NCBI GenBank assembly: GCA_014800105.1
Contig: JAAVGQ010000133.1
Span: 1 to 5,244, forward strand
Direction: 5' to 3'
DNA: 5,244 bases
Source: Bacteroidales bacterium
GTDB taxonomy: Bacteria > Bacteroidota > Bacteroidia > Bacteroidales > Muribaculaceae
The notes beneath the pieces are model-generated. The model was not told where the DNA came from. It saw only the letters and a list, made by a program, of their open reading frames with translations, and ran no database searches. Position 1 is the stretch's first letter; every line of letters begins with the position of its first letter. The position numbers were made by a program, and so were the translations under genes. Below are positions 1 to 5,134 of this stretch, in pieces.

Positions 1-592
1 AATTGTCTAATTCAACCTTTGAGTACCAAAGGGTTGCCTTTGCAAGAAGGTCTACGTCGGGATTGTCAAGAACCGGTGCCAACTGGAGATTGGTATTTGC
101 GATCTCTTTAAGCTGCGGATAACGGGATTGCAGCTCGCGGGCCAAGAGCTGATACTCTTGATCTTCCCTATCCCAATCCTTGTAGTCAATCAACTTGTAT
201 AATGTCTGATACATCGTTATCGCGTCAAGAATCCAACGGCTTTCTTTCGGCATAAAGTCTCTATACAACTGCCTGAAACCAAAGAACCTACCTGTTTTTG
301 CCCATAGTAGTCTGCCCCAGCGGTCAGGATAAGCATCGTCATCAAATGTGAAGTTAAACCACACCTCGCACGGATCGTACCACGCCAAAAGTTCAAAACC
401 CTCCTGCTCATTAAAGGTGACGACTTCCCACGGCACGCGCGAGAATCGGTCATCATAGCGGTCGAAAACTGCCGGAAGATGCTTGCCTTCACCATCCACA
501 AGTCCCCACTTCCCGTCCTCACCCTGATAGAGCGAGTAAGGCGGTTGCGAACCAATTCCACCGCCGTAAGGCATCAAACTATCATCATTCAT
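1..592 (-). CDS. WG-repeat-containing hypothetical protein, partial (C-terminus beyond left edge)
   Basis: An open frame of 197 codons runs without a stop from ATG at 592-590 to the left edge, so this is the N-terminal part of a longer protein. Residues 27-49 form one WG-type repeat (GKWGLVDGEGK followed by PAVFDRYDD), the short beta motif seen in multiples in WG-repeat proteins of Bacteroidetes and other bacteria. Residues 66-110 are rich in Trp, Phe and Tyr. Residues 118-197 look largely helical and are charged, with no motif I recognise. No signal peptide or membrane segment is visible, so it is probably cytoplasmic. A later in-frame Met7 is an alternative start; Met1 is preferred because a candidate promoter lies about 50 bp upstream and no start lies further 5' before it. 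No Shine-Dalgarno is seen, as is usual in Bacteroidetes. The reading frame is well supported; the function is unknown. Confidence 0.82.
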   Translation of the reverse strand, partial: MNDDSLMPYGGGIGSQPPYSLYQGEDGKWGLVDGEGKHLPAVFDRYDDRFSRVPWEVVTFNEQEGFELLAWYDPCEVWFNFTFDDDAYPDRWGRLLWAKTGRFFGFRQLYRDFMPKESRWILDAITMYQTLYKLIDYKDWDREDQEYQLLARELQSRYPQLKEIANTNLQLAPVLDNPDVDLLAKATLWYSKVELDN

Positions 593-643
593 AATTAAGT
601 AAGAATTCAAAATTTAACGATAGTAATTATTAAGTAAGCGTAA

Positions 644-651
644 CAAATATA
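644..651 (-). promoter_or_regulatory. Candidate -7 promoter element of the left WG-repeat gene
   Basis: Read on the minus strand the site is TATATTTG, an exact match to the Bacteroidetes -7 consensus TAnnTTTG. The nearest upstream TTTG (669-666) is only 14 nt away, where 19-21 is normal, so the -33 half is weak. If used, transcription would start near 638-641 and give a leader of about 45-50 nt before the ATG at 592. Confidence 0.4.
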
Positions 652-724
652 CAACAAGCGTGGCTCAAATTTTGATACAGGTTCAGCAATTCTTAAAGAT
701 AAAGCAGGGGTAAGGCAGCAACAG

Positions 725-763
725 AATACGAGGTCGCGTATTGAACAAACGCAACCTCGTATT
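725..763 (-). terminator. 15-bp-stem hairpin downstream of the QueD-family gene, probable terminator
   Basis: Arms at 725-739 and 749-763 enclose a 9-nt loop. As minus-strand RNA all 15 positions pair, with one G-U wobble; as plus-strand RNA the same position is a C-A mismatch. It begins 23 nt after the stop codon of the QueD-family gene. On the minus strand the stem is followed by CTGTTG rather than a U-tract. On the plus strand it runs straight into seven T (762-768), so it may work in both directions although no plus-strand gene precedes it. Confidence 0.55.
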
Positions 764-785
764 TTTTTCAAGTATTTATTGATTA

Positions 786-1355
786 TTATTTCTGCTTGTG
801 ATAGCCGCATTTGGGACAGGTACCGGTGACATCGAGTGAAATACCACAAAGTGGACAGCGGTCGATGTCGTGGTGGGCGGTGAAATCCATTGAGGCAGCA
901 TTGACTCCGCTGGTAAAAGTAATCTTGGCAATGTTGAGCTTATCCTTCAAAAGGTCATAGACTATCTTTATCATGCCCTCAACGGTCATTGTTTCCTTGG
1001 TTACCACAAGACGTGCATCGGGATAGGCCGTGGCAAATTCGGTTTTGAATGCGGGGCCCTTCATAGTGTTCTGGGGATGCCCGTCAAGGATTCCCTGCTT
1101 TTCATACACGCCTACGATAGCAGGCAATAACGGGTCGTCTTCACGCAGGATGAGGGCGTGATCGAAGTTCTGAAGCACATTCCACGCCGTTTTTCTAATT
1201 TCGTTGCACGGGAAGACCATGTTAACACCTTCATTTACGGTATCTTCCACTTCGATGGTCATAATTCCTGTGTGGCCGTGAAGGTACTGTGCCTCACCCT
1301 TGAATCCGTAGAAACGGTGGGCATACTGAAGATCAAATGTTGTAATACTTCTCAT
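786..1355 (-). CDS. QueD/6-pyruvoyl-tetrahydropterin synthase family protein (6-carboxytetrahydropterin synthase-like) with C-terminal zinc ribbon
   Basis: The family makes 6-carboxytetrahydropterin from dihydroneopterin triphosphate for queuosine/preQ0 synthesis, or acts in pterin or folate routes; it is cytosolic and zinc-dependent. Visible here: the zinc ligands H13 (AHRF), H26 and H28 (LHGHTG), the catalytic-pair motif D65-H66 (FDHALIL), and a helix starting TVEG (124-127) that matches the family's PTSE helix. It is 189 residues, against about 120-140 for ordinary QueD, because of about 50 extra residues between D65-H66 and that helix and a C-terminal zinc ribbon (C167-x2-C170, C180-x2-C183). 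The catalytic Cys that lies four residues before HGH in E. coli QueD is Ala22 here, and by eye the pterin-binding Glu aligns with Ser149. It may therefore be a divergent paralogue with a different substrate. No other queuosine gene is in the window. It is divergent from the RluA-family gene; I found no convincing promoter of its own. Family assignment is strong, exact reaction uncertain. Confidence 0.85.
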   Translation of the reverse strand: MRSITTFDLQYAHRFYGFKGEAQYLHGHTGIMTIEVEDTVNEGVNMVFPCNEIRKTAWNVLQNFDHALILREDDPLLPAIVGVYEKQGILDGHPQNTMKGPAFKTEFATAYPDARLVVTKETMTVEGMIKIVYDLLKDKLNIAKITFTSGVNAASMDFTAHHDIDRCPLCGISLDVTGTCPKCGYHKQK

Positions 1356-1439
1356 GGGGAAAGAGTTTTAAAAATTAGGTAGAATCTTAACAACAGCACC
1401 CATGATTTGGTTCAAATCCAGACACACTTTTAAAGTCTA

Positions 1440-1471
1440 TTTGTTCATATTCAAACAATCCGTTACTTTTG
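1440..1471 (+). promoter_or_regulatory. Bacteroidetes-type promoter of the RluA-family gene, close against its start codon
   Basis: TTTG at 1440-1443, a spacer of exactly 20 nt, then TACTTTTG at 1464-1471 match the TTTG-N19-21-TAnnTTTG consensus of the primary Bacteroidetes sigma factor. The expected transcription start (roughly 1475-1480) coincides with the ATG at 1480, so the mRNA would be leaderless or nearly so. This fixes the translation start, because the upstream in-frame ATG at 1402 lies before the promoter. Confidence 0.7.
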
Positions 1472-1479
1472 TACTTGAT

Positions 1480-3099
1480 ATGAATAATCCGTTTGATTAC
1501 AGGCCCGGGAGGGAGTGCGAGGAGGCTTTTCGCGAGCTTTCGCGACAGATTGACGCGCTCAAGGCAAGCGACCGCCCTGAGGACATCAACTTTTGCCGAG
1601 AGATGGAATCGGGCAAGATGCTCGGGGTGCTTATCGCGCTGGATTGCAGCGGAGAGCGTCACACGCTGTATGCCTTTTCAGGGCAACTGGGTCACGGAGG
1701 TTTCTATCGCAACGGATTCGTTGAACCAGTGTTTGACTACTTGCAACCTGACGGATATTTCAAGATTCACGAAGCCGAAATCTCCCGCCAAAACGCTGCC
1801 ATATCGCAATTTGAGAAAGACGAACTGGCTGATATCAGGAGAATGTACGATGAAGCGAAGGAACGTCTTGACCGTGAACTGGCTGATTTCAAGGAGAAAT
1901 GCAGGCAATCGAAGATATCCCGGGATGCTCGCCGCGAGTCAGGCGAACTTAGCGAAGAGGAAATAGCTGAGATGATTCGCCAAAGCCAATTTGAAAAAGC
2001 AGAACTTCACCGTCTTAAGAAGAAATTAGCAGCGCAACTGGAACCCTATACCACTCGCTTGAAAAGAACGGAAGCCCGGCTCGAAGAGCTGAAAGAGAGA
2101 CGAAAAGCCGACTCAGAAAGCCTACAGGACTGGTTGTTCACGAATTTCAAAGTTCTAAACGCACGCGGTGAGAGCCAAAGCCTACGAGACATCTTTGCTG
2201 ACACGGTTATGAAAATCCCACCATCAGGCGCGGGAGAGTGTTGCGCGCCAAAGCTGTTGCAGGCAGCTTACCGTCGTGGATGGCACCCTGTGGCGATGGC
2301 TGAGTATTGGTATGGCAGGCCTAACGGCGGAGAAGTGCGCAAGCATGGCGAATACTACCCTGCCTGCCGCGGGAAATGTCGGCCGGTTCTCAATTGGATG
2401 CTGCAGGGACTTGAGGTAACGCCTCCGCTCGAAAGCACCTTGCACAAAGAGGTTTCACATAATCCCGAAATACTTTTTGAGAATCAATGGTTCTGTGTTG
2501 TGGATAAACCCTCCGGGATGCTTTCTACCCCCGGAAAAGGTTCAGATATTTCAGTGCAGCACTGGCTCGAGGAGCATTACGGGGCAGCGCGCATGGTAAA
2601 GGTTGCCCACCGACTGGACCAGGATACTTCAGGTTTGTTGATTGCAACATTTGGTAACGAAGCTTTCAAACTGATGCAGTCGCTGTTTGCAACGCGCAAG
2701 GTTGCAAAAACCTACGTTGCTGTACTTGAAGGGGATTATACACAATGGAGCCATCCAAGCAAGGGTATAATTGAGCTCCCGTTATCGCCTGACTGGCTTG
2801 ACCGTCCCCGACAGCGCGTGGACAAGGATAACGGCAAGGATGCCGTGACCGAATATGAGTTCACCGAATGCCGTGACGGCCAAAGCCGCGTCACGTTCCA
2901 TCCTCTTACCGGGCGCACCCACCAGTTGCGTGTCCACTCGGCCTCACACCTTGGCCTCGGGATGCCCATTGTCGGAGACCCGCTTTACAGCACAAAACGA
3001 GACAACCGCGAGCGACTCCACCTTCATGCACAGAAAATTGAGTTCACTTTCCCCCTCAATGGCAAGCAGTATAGCTTTGAGTCGCCGCTTCCATTCTGA
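1480..3099 (+). CDS. RluA-family RNA pseudouridine synthase with long N-terminal extension
   Basis: Predicted to isomerise specific uridines to pseudouridine in structured RNA (rRNA and/or tRNA); the target cannot be read from sequence. The 539-residue product has its catalytic domain at about 325-539: VVDKPSGM (340-347), the catalytic motif HRLDQDTSGLL (377-387) with Asp380, GRTHQLRVH (478-486), PIVGDPLY (496-503) and a C-terminal HLHA segment as in E. coli RluA. RluA itself is about 220 residues; here some 320 extra residues precede the domain. Residues about 100-210 are rich in Lys, Glu and Arg and look like a long coiled coil. Residues 235-312 form a compact segment with GECCAPKLL (252-260) and two further cysteines (296, 300). 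I have seen this long architecture in Bacteroidetes and some proteobacteria; the role of the N-terminus is unknown. The start at 1480 is chosen because the promoter ends at 1471. Its 3' end is repeated at 4677-4820. Confidence 0.93.
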   Translation: MNNPFDYRPGRECEEAFRELSRQIDALKASDRPEDINFCREMESGKMLGVLIALDCSGERHTLYAFSGQLGHGGFYRNGFVEPVFDYLQPDGYFKIHEAEISRQNAAISQFEKDELADIRRMYDEAKERLDRELADFKEKCRQSKISRDARRESGELSEEEIAEMIRQSQFEKAELHRLKKKLAAQLEPYTTRLKRTEARLEELKERRKADSESLQDWLFTNFKVLNARGESQSLRDIFADTVMKIPPSGAGECCAPKLLQAAYRRGWHPVAMAEYWYGRPNGGEVRKHGEYYPACRGKCRPVLNWMLQGLEVTPPLESTLHKEVSHNPEILFENQWFCVVDKPSGMLSTPGKGSDISVQHWLEEHYGAARMVKVAHRLDQDTSGLLIATFGNEAFKLMQSLFATRKVAKTYVAVLEGDYTQWSHPSKGIIELPLSPDWLDRPRQRVDKDNGKDAVTEYEFTECRDGQSRVTFHPLTGRTHQLRVHSASHLGLGMPIVGDPLYSTKRDNRERLHLHAQKIEFTFPLNGKQYSFESPLPF

Positions 3100-3112
3100 G
3101 ACACCCAAAGAC
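2956..3112 (+). repeat. Direct repeat copy A: 3' end of the RluA-family gene
   Basis: The last 48 codons of the synthase gene and roughly 13 nt after its stop recur at 4677-4833 with a constant offset of 1721 bp and no gaps. Over the 135 nt ending at the stop codon (2965-3099 against 4686-4820) I count 14 differences, about 90% identity. The match weakens at the first three aligned codons and is lost about 13 nt after the stop. The DNA between the copies is the second WG-repeat gene. Confidence 0.9.
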
Positions 3113-3138
3113 ATACCTCAGCGTGGTTGATAACTTTT

Positions 3139-4578
3139 TTAGTCCGGTTCCTTTGAATGAGTAATTTCGAGGTTTAGTTCTTCGACGGATATGTCCCAAA
3201 TCCACTTGTAATAGTATCCTATGAATCGAGCTAATGTCTTTATGTCCCAACTCATGAAACTGCGACTGAACTTCAACAAGAAAGAATCTTTGCCTGAAAG
3301 TATGTATTGATGAAAGGAATCGATTAAAGGTAACTCGGCATCATACCATGCAAGCGCATTATTTTTTGGACTCCACTCAAGTTTATAAATATCAGCATCA
3401 TTCTTCTTCAGTAGAGTAACGTTAATTTCGGCTACATCTTCATTTTTACAAGAAATTGTAAGCCGATTGCCGTCAGTCGATAACGACCGAACAGCTTCAA
3501 CCAGGGACGCCGGTATTTTGAATTCTTTTCTGAATTTTAGGTCACGGAGATTCTGTAAGCTTGAGAGTTTTACCTTAAAACCTTTTTTAAATCTAACCAT
3601 GTCCTTGTGCAATTGTTTTTTGAGTTCATCCGGAGTGAAGTATCGACTATCTTTCAATGATTTAGGTTTATCATCATAATCGAGAAAACTATCTGCATCA
3701 GCACCTGCAATTATTACATCATACCGATTCCCTATGGGTACTTCATGCTTGCTGGTTGTCGTGAAAAATTCAAGTGTTTGCCGAGATACCCATCCCCATA
3801 CACCATCACGATTGAATTGAAGTGTAGTAATATCGTAAGCCGAATATTCGGGCTCCAGAAATCTATCGAGGTAAGTGTCATACAGCCCGATTTTTCCGTC
3901 TTTGCCGAACAATATAGTCCACACTGCGTCATAAGAAATCCAATCCATTTCACATGGAATTATAACCTCAGGCGTTGTGAGACTTAGTTTACCATATTTC
4001 CCATTACGAATTACAAAACCGTTCAGATAAATCTTGTCATAACCTTCCTGATCGATGAGTATTCCTGACCCGCTGCGAGGAGTACGATAGAATTTACCAT
4101 CCTTTTCAACAATGGCATAGCGGTCATCATCAAGTATACAGGTAATACCTTCACATGAATCGAACTTAGCAGGAACGATTACATCACCGAACTGATTTAG
4201 CAGACCTTTAAGACCGGTTTCCGGGTCAGTAAACTCGGTATCCTCGTAGACTAAATTACTCAACCTATTATAGATTGCACGACGTCTCTCAGAAGCACGA
4301 TATTCCTCTTCGTTATCACTGTCTGTTTCCCAACCGACACTATCTAACGTTCGATAATCTTCAACATCTTGAGGAGAAGCCAAGATGGGCGCGTCAAGGG
4401 TTATTCCTGCATCAGACAAATTCTGATAAAAGTCATCATCATCAGGGCTCAGAGTATCGATAATTAATTTTATGGGCATGTTGAGTTGAATACACTCTCC
4501 CTGGAAGTGATGATTTACCCGCGTAATCTTAAGTTCCTTTTTTAATTCAGCTGGAGTCATACTTATTGACTTTATCAT
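3139..4578 (-). CDS. WG-repeat-containing protein of unknown function
   Basis: The frame encodes 479 residues and stops with TAA at 3141-3139, 39 bp from the convergent synthase stop. Residues about 113-266 hold roughly four to five degenerate WG-type repeats: GLKGLLNQFGD then VPAKFDSC; AIVEKDGK; RNGKYGKL then VIIPCEMD; GKDGKIGLYD then LEPEYSAYD; RDGVWGWVS. Such repeats are thought to fold into beta units. The N-terminus (7-100) is acidic, with a DDDD run at 46-49, and is unassigned. The C-terminal part (about 313-479) has alternating basic helical and beta-like stretches and ends in an aromatic-rich segment (YYYKWIWD, 455-462). No signal peptide or membrane helix is seen. Met1 at 4578 lies inside an inverted repeat at the expected transcription start; Met7 (4560, MTPAELKKEL) would leave a leader of about 20 nt and is an equally good start. 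Base composition looks AT-richer than the synthase gene, fitting acquisition. Family-level call only; no function can be assigned. Confidence 0.85.
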   Translation of the reverse strand: MIKSISMTPAELKKELKITRVNHHFQGECIQLNMPIKLIIDTLSPDDDDFYQNLSDAGITLDAPILASPQDVEDYRTLDSVGWETDSDNEEEYRASERRRAIYNRLSNLVYEDTEFTDPETGLKGLLNQFGDVIVPAKFDSCEGITCILDDDRYAIVEKDGKFYRTPRSGSGILIDQEGYDKIYLNGFVIRNGKYGKLSLTTPEVIIPCEMDWISYDAVWTILFGKDGKIGLYDTYLDRFLEPEYSAYDITTLQFNRDGVWGWVSRQTLEFFTTTSKHEVPIGNRYDVIIAGADADSFLDYDDKPKSLKDSRYFTPDELKKQLHKDMVRFKKGFKVKLSSLQNLRDLKFRKEFKIPASLVEAVRSLSTDGNRLTISCKNEDVAEINVTLLKKNDADIYKLEWSPKNNALAWYDAELPLIDSFHQYILSGKDSFLLKFSRSFMSWDIKTLARFIGYYYKWIWDISVEELNLEITHSKEPD

Positions 4579-4601
4579 ATCTATAGCAAAGATATGATAA
4601 A
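4571..4601. promoter_or_regulatory. Perfect 11-bp inverted repeat over the WG-repeat gene promoter, candidate operator
   Basis: TTTATCATATC (4571-4581) and its exact reverse complement (4591-4601) are separated by 9 nt. The dyad covers the -7 element (4594-4587), the expected transcription start and the first ATG (4578-4576). A repressor bound here would block initiation. An RNA hairpin is less likely, because transcription should start inside the dyad. The regulator is not identifiable in this window. Confidence 0.6.
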
Positions 4602-4620
4602 ATCCCGATTGATTGTCAAA
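4587..4620 (-). promoter_or_regulatory. Candidate promoter of the second WG-repeat gene
   Basis: On the minus strand, TTTG (4620-4617) and TATCTTTG (4594-4587) match the Bacteroidetes -33 and -7 elements. The spacer is 22 nt, one longer than the usual 19-21. Transcription would begin at about 4578-4583. Confidence 0.5.
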
Positions 4621-4676
4621 AATCAGTATTTATCAGTAACACTTTTTTGATGGTTTAGAACTCAATTGCTTTTGTT

Positions 4677-4820
4677 TTGGGCCTACCCATTGTCGGAGAC
4701 CCGCTCTACAGCACAAAACGAGACAACCGCGAGCGCCTCCATCTGCACGCCAGCAAGATTGAGTTCACCTTCCCCCTCAATGGCAAGCATTATAGCTTTG
4801 AGTCGCCTCTCCCATTCTGA
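4677..4820 (+). pseudogene. Orphan 3' fragment of an RluA-family pseudouridine synthase gene (repeat copy B)
   Basis: The 47 sense codons and TGA stop align without gaps to the end of the intact synthase at 1480-3099. In the 45-codon block starting at Pro (4686) only two residues differ (Gln to Ser and Gln to His); all other differences are synonymous. The frame has an in-frame TAG at 4656-4658 and no ATG before the homology, and it lacks the catalytic Asp motif, so it cannot encode an active enzyme. The start of homology near 4677-4680 is abrupt, as expected at a recombination junction. The upstream 98 bp (4579-4676) are AT-rich and belong to the WG-repeat gene's promoter region. Confidence 0.9.
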
Positions 4821-4905
4821 ACCACCCGAAGGCCGCACTTGATAGTTGCCGGGTTGCTTGTATTCAGCACGGGCACTCCTTGCCCGTGCACCGTACCACC
4901 CGAAG
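4821..4905 (+). repeat. 11-bp direct repeat bracketing a hairpin segment
   Basis: ACCACCCGAAG occurs at 4821-4831, directly after the stop of the synthase fragment, and again at 4895-4905, 74 bp later. The segment between them carries the GCACGGGCA hairpin. This looks like an insertion or duplication unit in the gene's original 3' flank. The intact gene has a related sequence at the same place after its stop (3100-3112). Confidence 0.55.
4867..4889. repeat. Perfect 9-bp-stem hairpin
   Basis: GCACGGGCA (4867-4875) and TGCCCGTGC (4881-4889) flank the 5-nt loop CTCCT. There is no T-tract on the right and only scattered T on the left, so it looks more like a REP-type palindrome than a classical terminator, though it could stop transcription from the left. 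Confidence 0.6.
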
Positions 4906-5004
4906 ACAAACGGCTACCCTCTTGTTGATGAGGGCCTAAGGGCGGGAGCCCTTAGGCTCCGCTGGAGCGCGGTTACGAGAGGGAGTATCGAGGTTTGTCG
5001 TTGG
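4900..5004. repeat. 105-bp nested inverted-repeat element, REP/MITE-like
   Basis: The ends CCGAAGACAAAC (4900-4911) and GTTTGTCGTTGG (4993-5004) are inverted repeats matching at 10 of 12 positions. Inside them CCCTCT (4917-4922) can pair with AGAGGG (4978-4983), and at the centre GCCTAAGGGC (4934-4943) pairs perfectly with 4948-4957 around a GGGA loop. The nested pairing gives one long imperfect hairpin or a branched fold. No target-site duplication could be identified. Confidence 0.5.
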
Positions 5005-5120
5005 TGCTAATCCATAGAATCTTAGTATAATAACCCGGAACGGGTTGTTTCTGGCTTGATCGTCATGTTATTGCTTGCCTAAAGGCTTCGTCGTTACTTG
5101 GGTAACAGGCTCCGAACTAA

Positions 5121-5134
5121 CCGAAGACAAACGG
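5121..5134 (+). repeat. Second copy of the 14-bp repeat found at 4900-4913
   Basis: CCGAAGACAAACGG is identical at 4900-4913 and 5121-5134, 221 bp apart. The second copy is followed by a purine-rich tract and further hairpins (5148-5167, 5194-5213), so it may begin another repeat unit that extends past the right edge. Confidence 0.5.

Noticed and set aside
217..561. 114-residue minus-strand open frame
   Set aside because: It lies in another frame inside the WG-repeat gene at 1-592, has Arg/Ser-rich composition typical of a shadow, and no family motif.
607..849. 80-residue minus-strand open frame
   Set aside because: It overlaps the end of the QueD-family gene and passes through the terminator hairpin; composition is not protein-like.
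1402..1479. 26-residue N-terminal extension of the synthase from the ATG at 1402
   Set aside because: It contains the whole promoter (1440-1471), and its composition is unlike the rest of the protein; the start at 1480 is better.
3100..3140. Intrinsic terminator between the convergent genes
   Set aside because: A T6 run at 3135-3140 is present, but no stable stem precedes it; only a 3-bp pairing could be drawn.
4677..4820. Short functional gene from the TTG at 4677
   Set aside because: The frame is homologous only to the tail of the synthase and lacks the catalytic motif, so a pseudogene fragment explains it fully.
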